Origin: Chloroflexota bacterium
Lineage (GTDB): Bacteria; Chloroflexota; Anaerolineae; B4-G1; SLSP01
Assembly: GCA_009908585.1 (NCBI GenBank)
Contig: JAAAOZ010000126.1
Location: 1 to 6,358 of the forward strand
Length of the DNA stretch: 6,358 nt
Direction: 5' to 3'
Within the stretch, counting starts at the first letter, position 1; every line of letters starts with the position of its first letter. The notes beneath the pieces were generated by a model. It was not told the origin of the DNA, made no database searches, and saw nothing but the letters and a program-made list of their open reading frames with translations. The position numbers and the translations under genes are program-made. This document shows positions 1-5,612 of the stretch, in pieces.

Positions 1-306
1 GTCCTCGACGATGAGCAGCTCGCGGTTTTTCACTACCCAGCCCGCTAAGCTGCCGTCCAGCGGCACCTCGGTCGAGTCGATGAGGACGCTGGCCTGCGGG
101 CCGGAGGCGGCGGCGAAGTGCAACGTCTGATCGCTGCGCATCAGCAAAATCGAGGCCTCGTCCGCGTCCGTCAACTCCCGCGCTGATTGGACAATCTGCT
201 GGAGGAGGGGGCGCATCTGAAGTGTGGAGTTCAATCGCCGGCTGATGTTTAGGAGCTGCTCCAGCTTGGCGATGCGCTGCTTTAGATCTTCCCGTTTCTT
301 GTTCAT
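1..306 (-). CDS. GAF-domain protein, N-terminal part (cut by window edge)
   Basis: I translated this incomplete gene by hand; it yields 102 residues starting MNKKREDLKQRIAKLEQLL. The start is firm: an in-frame TAA sits directly before the ATG, and GTGAGG at 312-317 is a Shine-Dalgarno 5 nt upstream. Residues 3-25 are charged heptad-like sequence, probably a short coiled coil. Residues 20-102 read like the first half of a GAF domain: a helix around SRRLNSTLQMRPLLQQIVQSA, a strand with ASILLM, then VPLDGSLAGWVVKNRELLIVED. GAF domains bind small ligands or mediate dimerisation in histidine kinases, c-di-GMP enzymes and phosphatases. The output domain lies beyond the edge, so the activity is unknown. 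No signal peptide or membrane helix is visible in this part, which suggests a cytoplasmic N-terminus. It follows dnaA on the same strand but is separated from it by an intrinsic terminator and has its own candidate -10. Confidence 0.8.
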   Translation of the reverse strand, partial: MNKKREDLKQRIAKLEQLLNISRRLNSTLQMRPLLQQIVQSARELTDADEASILLMRSDQTLHFAAASGPQASVLIDSTEVPLDGSLAGWVVKNRELLIVED

Positions 307-366
307 TTAAGCCTCACTTTTCCCATTGCATGATGTTGCATAATGCGCACTGAGGTTACACCTTTC

Positions 367-372
367 ATTATA
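367..372 (-). promoter_or_regulatory. Candidate -10 box for the GAF-domain gene
   Basis: The minus strand reads TATAAT here, 60 nt upstream of the GAF gene start and just past the dnaA terminator. No hexamer resembling TTGACA lies 16-18 nt upstream, so the -35 is weak or the promoter needs an activator. The spacer and -35 region consist of an 11-bp tandem duplication (370-391). Confidence 0.45.
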
Positions 373-391
373 CTCAAAGGATACTCAAAGG
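370..391. repeat. Perfect 11-bp tandem duplication
   Basis: ATACTCAAAGG occurs at 370-380 and again, without a gap, at 381-391. The duplication overlaps the candidate -10 box and fills the expected spacer and -35 region of the GAF gene promoter, so copy number would shift promoter geometry or create a paired binding site. Confidence 0.8.
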
Positions 392-413
392 AAAGGTGGT
401 CTCAGGCGAATCG

Positions 414-459
414 AAAAAACAGAAAAGACCTGATCGATCTTCCAATCCGATCAGGTCTT
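414..459 (-). terminator. Rho-independent terminator downstream of dnaA
   Basis: A perfect 12-bp inverted repeat (AAGACCTGATCG at 425-436, CGATCAGGTCTT at 448-459) encloses an 11-nt loop. On the minus strand it is followed by TTTTCTGTTTTTT, the U-tract expected of an intrinsic terminator. It lies 41 nt beyond the dnaA stop codon, so it should separate dnaA from the GAF gene. On the plus strand no U-tract follows, so it works in one direction. Confidence 0.88.
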
Positions 460-500
460 GTATCTGTCGTGTACTCTGTTGTGTCTGAGGTATTATTCCC

Positions 501-1841
501 TCAGCCGTACAACTGCCCCTTGAGCGTCATCACGTCGCGGCGCAGATCCTCATTTTGCTCCATCCGGGTGCGGACGCGCTCGTAGCCGTACAGAATCGTC
601 GTGTGATCGCGGTCGCCCAACTCGGCGCCGATCTGCGGGAACGAGGCGTCCGTCTCCTCGCGGATGAGATACATCGCCACCTGGCGCGGCCGCGCGATCC
701 GCCGGGTGCGCCGCGCGCCACGCAGATCGTCCTCCGAGAGACCGTAGTAGGAGGCGACGGTCTGGATGATTTTGCACGCCGAGACATCCGGCCGATTCGG
801 CAACAGGTCATTGAGTGCGCTTTCGGCCACCTGGCGCGTGAGCGGCTGATTCGTCAAGCGCGCCATCGCCAACATCCGATTCAGCGCGCCCTCCAGTTCG
901 CGGATGTTACTTTCGATGTTGGTGGCGATGTAGCTGAGCAGGTCGTTGGGGACGTCCACGTCCAACTTCTCCGCCTTCGATTGGAGGATCGCGATGCGCG
1001 TCTCATAATCGGGCGGCTGGATGTCCACGATCAAGCCCCATTCGAATCGGGAGCGGAGGCGCTCCTCCAGCGTCACCATCGCCTTGGGCGGGCGGTCGCT
1101 GCTCAGGACGATCTGCCGGCGGGTGTCGCGCAGGGCGTTGAAGGTGTGGAAGAACTCCTCCTGCGTGCTCTCCTTACCGGCGATAAATTGAATGTCATCG
1201 ACCAGCAGCACATCGGCGGTGCGATATTTCTCGCGGAACTGGTCGGTCGTGTGGGTGCGGATCGCCTCGATCAAGTCGTTGGTGAAGGTCTCCGAGGAGA
1301 TGTACAGGACCTGCATCCCCCGGTGAAAGCCCATGTGGCCAATCGCGTGGAGGAGGTGGGTTTTTCCCAGTCCTACGCCCCCGTGGATGAAGAGGGGGTT
1401 GTAGGCCTTGGCGGGCGCTTCGGCGACGGCCTCGGAGGCGGCCTGCGCCAGGCGGTTGCTCGGCCCGACGACGAAGTTCTCGAATGTGTACTCTGGATTC
1501 AGGCCGGGATCTCGCACCGGCGCGGTGTTGATCTCGTGCTCCTCGGTGTGGAGCAGGGCCGGCGGGCGTTCCGCCTGTTTGGGCGCTTCCCAGACGACGA
1601 ATCGCGCCTGCATCTCTTTCCCCGTGATGTGATGCAGTGTGCGCTGAATCATCGTGTACAGTCGATTTTCCAGCCACTCGACGGCGTAGCCGTTCTTCAC
1701 GCCGACGATGAGGGTGTCGCCCTCCTCGATGCCGATGCAGTGCGTATCCCGTAACCAAGTATCGAATGTCGCGCGGGTCATTTGTAGCTCAAGCTCACCT
1801 AATGCGGCTTGCCATAACTTTTGCGGATTATCGTTACTCAT
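501..1841 (-). CDS. dnaA: Chromosomal replication initiator protein DnaA
   Basis: This is the AAA+ ATPase that binds DnaA boxes, forms a filament on oriC and opens the duplex. At 446 residues it is normal length for the family. Domain I is about residues 1-85 (helicase-loading and self-interaction), followed by a short linker to about 112. Domain III carries Walker A GGVGLGKT (154-161), Walker B LLVDDIQ (212-218), sensor I IVLSSDRPP (244-252), the box VII region LRSRFEWGL (262-270) and the sensor II region around GALNR (318-322). Domain IV has the DNA-binding signature: basic RRTRRIARPRQVAMYL (377-392), then GDRDHTTILYGY (409-420). ATG is preceded by AAGGA with 8-nt spacing. The gene is complete, with a probable origin directly upstream and a terminator downstream. 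dnaN does not follow it within the window. I see no clear sigma70 promoter just upstream of the gene. Confidence 0.98.
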   Translation of the reverse strand: MSNDNPQKLWQAALGELELQMTRATFDTWLRDTHCIGIEEGDTLIVGVKNGYAVEWLENRLYTMIQRTLHHITGKEMQARFVVWEAPKQAERPPALLHTEEHEINTAPVRDPGLNPEYTFENFVVGPSNRLAQAASEAVAEAPAKAYNPLFIHGGVGLGKTHLLHAIGHMGFHRGMQVLYISSETFTNDLIEAIRTHTTDQFREKYRTADVLLVDDIQFIAGKESTQEEFFHTFNALRDTRRQIVLSSDRPPKAMVTLEERLRSRFEWGLIVDIQPPDYETRIAILQSKAEKLDVDVPNDLLSYIATNIESNIRELEGALNRMLAMARLTNQPLTRQVAESALNDLLPNRPDVSACKIIQTVASYYGLSEDDLRGARRTRRIARPRQVAMYLIREETDASFPQIGAELGDRDHTTILYGYERVRTRMEQNEDLRRDVMTLKGQLYG

Positions 1842-1942
1842 ATAATTTGTCCTTGCTGACGTGGGGCATAAAAATACCCAAATGAATACAATGAGCTTCA
1901 GAAAAATAAAGTGATGTTACTTGTGTGGTTGTGCCTAGGAAA

Positions 1943-1984
1943 GTTCCAGCGTGGGCATTGTCCAAAAATGGATTCTTCTGGAAC
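1943..1984. repeat. 7-bp inverted repeat in the dnaA-proximal part of the origin region
   Basis: GTTCCAG (1943-1949) and CTGGAAC (1978-1984) are perfect complements with a 28-nt spacer, about 100 nt upstream of the dnaA start. It could be a dyad operator or an RNA hairpin in the dnaA leader. Function unknown; short enough to arise by chance. Confidence 0.4.
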
Positions 1985-2119
1985 CATCTGACCTTAGGAA
2001 GCCTCGTGTTGTGCTATCCTCAGGACGTTTACATTTTACCAAAAAAGAGGAGAGGTGGCAATGCGAAAATAGGGGGTTAACTTTAAAAATGTCTAAGCTC
2101 TTATTTTGCAAGATCCCCC

Positions 2120-2216
2120 TGTGGAAAACATTTTTTGTATAACCTATGCGTAGGGGTTTGAGTCATTATACCCCCCTATATCTGGGGTGTGGATTGTGGA
2201 CACAGATTGTGGATAA
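2120..2216. promoter_or_regulatory. DnaA-box cluster
   Basis: Measured against TGTGGATAA (the complement of TTATCCACA), four same-orientation sites are visible. TGTGGAAAA at 2120-2128 has one mismatch. TGTGGATTG at 2188-2196 and TGTGGACAC at 2195-2203 have two mismatches each and overlap by two bases. TGTGGATAA at 2208-2216 is perfect. GATTGTGGA is repeated with a 13-bp step (2192-2200 and 2205-2213). The perfect box borders the A/T-rich stretch on its right, a layout compatible with a DnaA filament growing into an unwinding element. Confidence 0.85.
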
Positions 2217-2293
2217 CTTTTTTAGATCGAGTTATGCAGGGCAGTTTGTTTTTTTTGGGTTCTGTACATCTAACTTATGACTGACTTGGCGGA

Positions 2294-2860
2294 TTAGCGA
2301 CGCCGTTGGCGCCAGGCGGTGATGTGCGTTTGGAGGCTTCGCGAAAGCGCCATCCAGTCATCGACGGGGAGAACCAATGCTTGCTTGCGAGGATGAAACA
2401 GATAGGGATGAAACCAGAGCTTCAGCCACCATTTGGGCAACGGGTAACTTTTTAAATCCACCACGATGACCGTCTTGCCCCAGAGCTTGCGATAGAGTCG
2501 GCGTCGTGCGGGCTTTTCCTCCATGGGCGGGTGAATCTCGTTGAACTGCGAGGGGTTGTAGAGGGTGACGCGCGCGAAGGAGAAGACCACGGGATAAAGC
2601 GGCGTGCGCACGGTGAAGTATCCCTTGCCTACGCGCACGTGCGCTTGACGGGTTAACAGGGTGTAGATCGCGATGAGGGCGCCCACGATGGAGATGAGGA
2701 AGGCCAGGGGGGCATATTGGACATTCAATGATGGGTTGCTGGGGATCACCCACCAGAGCGCGACGCCCGCCGGGATCATCAACAGCGCCGGCCATAGCCA
2801 GCGTCGGCTGAGCGCGTGGTAGGGCAGGAGCGGAAAGCGTCGGCGCGTTTTACGGGCCAT
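2294..2860 (-). CDS. Two-helix membrane protein of unknown function, possibly PH-like
   Basis: I do not recognise this 188-residue protein. A very basic N-terminus (MARKTRRR) precedes two hydrophobic helices at about 21-39 and 50-70, separated by a short Pro/Asn/Ser turn. The remaining residues (about 72-188) alternate short strands (HVRVGKGYFTVRTP, SFARVTLYNPSQF, KTVIVVDLKSYPL, ALVLPVDDW) with a terminal helix and basic tail (WRQRRR). Two helices followed by a strand-rich soluble part resembles bacterial PH-domain (bPH) membrane proteins, but this is inference from layout. The positive-inside rule predicts both ends in the cytoplasm. The ATG has a near-perfect AAGGAGG (2867-2873) at 6-nt spacing, lying inside the end of nth. 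The reading frames overlap by 11 bp, so translation is probably coupled. No intrinsic terminator is seen after it before the origin. Confidence 0.8.
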   Translation of the reverse strand: MARKTRRRFPLLPYHALSRRWLWPALLMIPAGVALWWVIPSNPSLNVQYAPLAFLISIVGALIAIYTLLTRQAHVRVGKGYFTVRTPLYPVVFSFARVTLYNPSQFNEIHPPMEEKPARRRLYRKLWGKTVIVVDLKSYPLPKWWLKLWFHPYLFHPRKQALVLPVDDWMALSRSLQTHITAWRQRRR

Positions 2861-3563
2861 CCTTCGCCTCCTTGGTCTTTCTTTGAGCGCGATAGTAATC
2901 GCAGAGATCCTGGAGCATGCAGGCCTCGCATTCAGGTGTGCGGGCGTGGCAGATTTGGCGCCCGTGCGTGATGATGTTGATGTGGAAGGGATAGTAGAGA
3001 TCCTGGGGAACGAGTGCCTCCAGCAGCGTGTGCGCCTTCGCCCGCGAGGTTGGCTCTGGGATCAGGCCGAGTCGCCGGGTGACGCGGTGGACGTGCGTGT
3101 CGACGGGGAAGGCCGGGCGACGCAGCGCGAAGAGCAGCACAATCGCGGCGGTCTTTGGCCCCACGCCCTTGATCTCCTCCAGCCAGTCGCGAGCCTCCTC
3201 CAGGGGCAGATCACGCAGAAATTCCAGCGAGAGCTTCCCCTGCGATTCGGTGATTCTCTCCAGCGCCCCTTGGATGCGTGGGCCTTTGGTCGGCGCCAAC
3301 CCGGCCGGTCGGATCGCCTCGACGACCTCTTCGGTGGGCGCGTCGCGCACCTCGGCCCAGGTGGGGAAGCGCTCGCGAAGCTGATCGTAGGCCAAATCGC
3401 GGTTGTTGTCGTTGGTGTTCTGGCTGAGGATCGTGTTGACCAATTCGGCCAGCGGATCTCGATGTGAGGGCGGTTGAGGTTCGCCGTAGGCGTCAACCAG
3501 ACGGCGATGAATCTCCAAGATCTCCTCGCGGTCGGGTTCGATATAAGAAGCGGCATCATTCAT
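2850..3563 (-). CDS. nth: Endonuclease III, HhH-GPD DNA glycosylase/AP lyase with [4Fe-4S] cluster
   Basis: This base-excision-repair enzyme removes oxidised pyrimidines and cleaves at abasic sites. Counting from the ATG at 3563 it has 237 residues. The helix-hairpin-helix is EEIKGVGPKTA (129-139), with the catalytic lysine at K137. The GPD-loop aspartate is D155 in PVDTHVHRV. The C-terminus has the C-X6-C-X2-C-X5-C cluster ligands at C205, C212, C215 and C221, the endonuclease III spacing. The segment ILSQNTND (45-52) replaces the LLSAQ-type motif of the E. coli enzyme, as in related branches of the family. An upstream in-frame start giving 269 residues is unlikely: those 32 extra residues lack family character and overlap the NUDIX gene. 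The chosen start makes an ATGA overlap with the NUDIX stop. Its Shine-Dalgarno is weak (AAGGG, about 12 nt away), so coupling is likely. Confidence 0.93.
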   Translation of the reverse strand: MNDAASYIEPDREEILEIHRRLVDAYGEPQPPSHRDPLAELVNTILSQNTNDNNRDLAYDQLRERFPTWAEVRDAPTEEVVEAIRPAGLAPTKGPRIQGALERITESQGKLSLEFLRDLPLEEARDWLEEIKGVGPKTAAIVLLFALRRPAFPVDTHVHRVTRRLGLIPEPTSRAKAHTLLEALVPQDLYYPFHINIITHGRQICHARTPECEACMLQDLCDYYRAQRKTKEAKDGP

Positions 3564-4006
3564 ATTGTGATCAATCCCTTTTGATTCAATGCGCGCAGCG
3601 CGCGATCCACCCAATCCTTTTCGGCTTCGAAGGTGAGATACTCCAGCGACGTTTCCCACGGCACCCAGATGGTGAAAAATTGGGCGGCGTCCTTGGGCGG
3701 GCGCTCGATCCGCCGGTCGCTCAGCGCGCGCATCAGAAAATAATACTCTGTTCGTTGGACGGCCTGACCATCCAGCAGAAAAGCAATCAGTTGCTCGCCT
3801 AAACTCTCGATGATCTCCAAATCGCCATACCCGGTCTCCTCTTGGACTTCGCGATAGGCGCTCTCCTCCAAGCTCTCGCCCGCTTCGATTTTGCCCTTGG
3901 GCAGCCGCACCTCATCGCGCTCCGGTCGGATCAGGAGCAGCGTCTCCGAGTAATCGTGATTGGTCACGACGCCACCGGCGGCGGTGTAGCGAAATAGTTT
4001 CATCAT
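3560..4006 (-). CDS. NUDIX hydrolase
   Basis: A NUDIX-family pyrophosphatase, which cleaves nucleoside diphosphates linked to another moiety using Mg2+. From the ATG at 4006 it is 148 residues, a normal single-domain size. The NUDIX box G-X5-E-X7-REVQEETGY is complete: in the frame starting at 4030 it runs G46, E52, then R60-E61 and E64-E65-T66-G67. The N-terminal TAAGGVVTN and LPKGKIEAGES resemble the MutT/Ap4A-hydrolase branch; substrate cannot be read from the sequence. The frame can be extended to a TTG at 4030, but that codon lies in an inverted-repeat arm and has no Shine-Dalgarno, so I prefer one of the two adjacent ATGs at 4006 or 4003, although they too lack a clear ribosome site. 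Its stop overlaps the nth start as ATGA. Sitting next to nth suggests nucleotide-pool or DNA-damage housekeeping. Confidence 0.9.
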   Translation of the reverse strand: MMKLFRYTAAGGVVTNHDYSETLLLIRPERDEVRLPKGKIEAGESLEESAYREVQEETGYGDLEIIESLGEQLIAFLLDGQAVQRTEYYFLMRALSDRRIERPPKDAAQFFTIWVPWETSLEYLTFEAEKDWVDRALRALNQKGLITI

Positions 4007-4022
4007 TTGATTTGGTAACCCA

Positions 4023-4106
4023 AGGTGCAACGCACTTAAAATGCAATAAGAAGCAACGCTTCAGGCAATATATATCCGGCGGTAAGCTCCAAAGTGCGTT
4101 GCACCT
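4023..4106. repeat. 84-bp element with perfect 15-bp inverted ends (REP/MITE-like or mRNA hairpin)
   Basis: AGGTGCAACGCACTT (4023-4037) and AAGTGCGTTGCACCT (4092-4106) are exact reverse complements separated by 54 nt. The core GCAACGC occurs a third time at 4053-4059, within a small hairpin GAAGC-AAC-GCTTC (4050-4062). The element fills nearly all of the 115-nt gap between the glnA stop and the NUDIX start. Neither strand has a U-tract after the outer arms, so it is not a standard intrinsic terminator. No clear target-site duplication flanks it. It may be a REP/MITE-type dispersed repeat, or an mRNA-processing or stability structure between glnA and the downstream genes. Confidence 0.75.
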
Positions 4107-4121
4107 CACTAGACTGAACGG

Positions 4122-5453
4122 TTATGCTGTGTCTAAGTAGCGCTCGATTTCCCAGGCCGTGACCTGGATGCGATAGGCCTCCCACTCCGCGTGCTTGGCG
4201 CGGAAGAATGCCTCAGTAATCGGCTCGCCCAGCGCATCGAGGATGATCTGATCCGCCGATAGCTCCTCCAGCGCCTCGCCCAAGGTGCCGGGCAGGGTGC
4301 CGATCTCGCGCTCGTGCAGTTGCGCCGGCGTCAGATGATAGATGTCCTCGTTGACCGGATCGGCGGGCGTCAGCTTGCGCTTGATCCCGTCGAGGCCGGC
4401 GGCCAAGGTGGCGGTGAAGGCCAAGTAGGCGTTGGTGCTGGGATCGGGGCAGCGCAGCTCGATGCGGGTGGCGGCCTCTTTGCCCGCGCGCGTCGCCGGC
4501 ACGCGGATCAGCGCGGAACGGTTGCGATGCGCCCAGCAGATGTAGACCGGCGCCTCGTAGCCGGGCGTGAGGCGCTTGTAGCTGTTGACGGTGGGCGAGG
4601 TCACGGCGGCCATCGCGCGCGCGTGGGCCATCTGCCCCGCGATAAACTGGTGGGCGATCTCGGAGAGATGATAGTTGTCATCAGGATCGTAGAAGCTGTT
4701 GCGCCCATCCTTATCGGCGAAACTCTGGTGCACGTGCATCCCGGAGCCGTTGATGCCGAAGATCGGCTTGGGCATAAAGCTGGCGTGCAGCCCGTGCGCG
4801 GCCGCGATGGCGCGGATGGTGTACTTGAGCGTCACGGTGTTGTCGGCAGCGGTGAGCGCGTCCGCGTAGCGGAAATCGATCTCGTGCTGGCCGGTGGCGA
4901 CCTCGTGGTGCGTCATTTCCACGTCGATGCCCAGGGCTTCCGCCGCCAGGACGATCTCGCTGCGGACCTGCTGCGCCTCATCGCGCGGCGAGAAATCGAA
5001 GTAGCCGCCCACATCGTGCGGGACAGGCTTGAGGGGCACGTCGCCATTGCGCTTGAAGAGGAAGTACTCCAGCTCCGGCCCCACGTTGTAGGTGTAGCCC
5101 AGCGCCTTGGCCTCATCCATCACATTCTTGAGCACCGTTCGCGGGGAGTTCTGCGACGGCGTGCCGTCGGGGTTGTGCACATCGCAGATGATGCGGGCGC
5201 GTCGGCGTTCGGTCGCGCTCCACGGCAGGACGCGGTAGGTCGTCGGATCGGGCACCAGCACCATGTCGCTCTCTTGGATGCGAGCGAATCCTTCAATGGA
5301 GGAGCCATCAAACCAGACCCCCTCCTTCAGCACCTCTTTGAGCTGACTGGTGGGGAGCGTGACACTTTTGATTGTCCCCGCGATGTCGGTAAATTGGAGG
5401 CTGATAAATTGGATGTTATCTTCTTTAGCTCGTGCGATCAGTTTGTTGGACAT
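4122..5453 (-). CDS. glnA: Glutamine synthetase, type I (alpha-like)
   Basis: Catalyses ATP-dependent condensation of ammonium and glutamate to glutamine, the entry step of nitrogen assimilation; the family forms cytoplasmic dodecamers. At 443 residues it matches short GSI-alpha enzymes of the Bacillus type rather than the roughly 470-residue adenylylated beta type. Visible motifs are the N-terminal signature FDGSSIEGF (48-56), metal-ligand region GPELEYF (125-131), EVATGQHEIDF (184-194), the ATP-binding signature KPIFGINGSGMHVHQS (229-244) and the flap/substrate region SYKRLTPGYEAPVY with NRSALIRVP (291-319). The adenylylation segment NLYDLPP is absent; the corresponding stretch reads NEDIYHLTP. 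GFARIQESDM (55-64) retains the arginine (R58) matching the one used for glutamine feedback in Bacillus GlnA. ATG has AAGGAG at about 9 nt. A consensus-like promoter lies just upstream, and a second promoter with a terminated leader RNA lies farther upstream. Confidence 0.97.
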   Translation of the reverse strand: MSNKLIARAKEDNIQFISLQFTDIAGTIKSVTLPTSQLKEVLKEGVWFDGSSIEGFARIQESDMVLVPDPTTYRVLPWSATERRRARIICDVHNPDGTPSQNSPRTVLKNVMDEAKALGYTYNVGPELEYFLFKRNGDVPLKPVPHDVGGYFDFSPRDEAQQVRSEIVLAAEALGIDVEMTHHEVATGQHEIDFRYADALTAADNTVTLKYTIRAIAAAHGLHASFMPKPIFGINGSGMHVHQSFADKDGRNSFYDPDDNYHLSEIAHQFIAGQMAHARAMAAVTSPTVNSYKRLTPGYEAPVYICWAHRNRSALIRVPATRAGKEAATRIELRCPDPSTNAYLAFTATLAAGLDGIKRKLTPADPVNEDIYHLTPAQLHEREIGTLPGTLGEALEELSADQIILDALGEPITEAFFRAKHAEWEAYRIQVTAWEIERYLDTA

Positions 5454-5483
5454 GTCTCTCTTCTCCTTCCCCTGGCATGGGGT

Positions 5484-5511
5484 AGTATATGAATAATATT
5501 TTGGGTGTCAA
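5484..5511 (-). promoter_or_regulatory. Proximal glnA promoter (sigma70-type)
   Basis: On the minus strand a perfect -35 TTGACA (5506-5511) is followed by a 16-nt spacer and -10 TATACT (5484-5489). Initiation would fall near 5477, leaving a 5' leader of about 24 nt that holds the glnA Shine-Dalgarno. Transcription from here bypasses the upstream leader RNA and terminator. The -35 overlaps the stop codon of the 21-codon micro-ORF. Confidence 0.78.
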
Positions 5512-5573
5512 GAACTGGGGCGGATGGGTTTCCCAAGCCTCTCCAACCCTAACAAAATGATTTGAGGGTTCAT
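5508..5573 (-). CDS. Possible 21-residue micro-ORF upstream of glnA
   Basis: The frame encodes MNPQIILLGLERLGKPIRPSS and ends in a TGA inside the glnA -35 box. It is preceded by AAGGAGGTGAT (5572-5582), an 11-nt match to the sequence complementary to the 3' tail of 16S rRNA. GGAGG is only 2 nt from the ATG, too close for efficient normal initiation, so the site may be a ribosome-binding decoy rather than a start signal. A bulged hairpin (arms 5545-5550/5565-5570 and 5553-5556/5561-5564) follows the ATG directly. No homology is recognised. It would be translated only on transcripts reading through the upstream terminator. Confidence 0.3.
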   Translation of the reverse strand: MNPQIILLGLERLGKPIRPSS

Positions 5574-5612
5574 CACCTCCTTCTTTGTCCTGGACGTGCT
5601 CGTCCGCATGTG

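Larger units (their letters stand above)
1842..2293. other. Probable chromosomal origin of replication (oriC), gene-free region
   Basis: These 452 bp between dnaA and the next gene hold no convincing ORF and are much richer in A/T runs than the flanking genes. The right part holds a cluster of DnaA boxes (2120-2216), including one perfect TGTGGATAA. An A/T-rich stretch with T6-T8 runs follows (about 2214-2280) and could be the unwinding element; another A/T-rich stretch lies at about 2077-2110. The left part holds a 7-bp inverted repeat and a set of CCT(N)AGG motifs. Position next to dnaA, box cluster and A/T-rich flank together are the standard signature of a bacterial oriC. Which A/T stretch melts is not decidable by eye. 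Confidence 0.82.

Noticed and set aside
343..585. 80-codon plus-strand ORF
   Set aside because: Runs through the dnaA terminator hairpin and into the antisense of dnaA; no ribosome site or homology.
555..1754. 399-codon plus-strand ORF
   Set aside because: It lies entirely antisense to dnaA, lacks recognisable domains and has the biased composition expected of the opposite strand of a GC-rich gene.
1951..2142. 63-codon plus-strand ORF in the gene-free region
   Set aside because: Overlaps a DnaA box and A/T-rich origin DNA; no ribosome site and a random-looking composition.
2220..2293. Intrinsic terminator after the membrane-protein gene
   Set aside because: The T-runs are on the plus strand; the transcribed minus strand has A-runs and no preceding strong hairpin.
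2883..3467. 194-codon plus-strand ORF and other frames within nth
   Set aside because: Shadow frames of a clearly recognised gene.
3564..3659. N-terminal extension of endonuclease III to 269 residues
   Set aside because: The 32 extra residues do not look like the family and would overlap the NUDIX gene; the ATG at 3563 gives an ATGA coupling.
3912..4109. 65-codon minus-strand ORF across the inverted repeat
   Set aside because: It is made of the repeat arms and an out-of-frame part of the NUDIX gene.
4314..5492. 392-codon plus-strand ORF
   Set aside because: Antisense to glnA over nearly its whole length; Val/Gly/Arg/Asp-rich shadow translation with no domain.
5571..5586. Resemblance to the 3' end of 16S rRNA (ATCACCTCCTT on the plus strand)
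   Set aside because: Only the anti-SD tail matches; the preceding bases do not resemble 16S, so it is read as a Shine-Dalgarno-like stretch on the minus strand.
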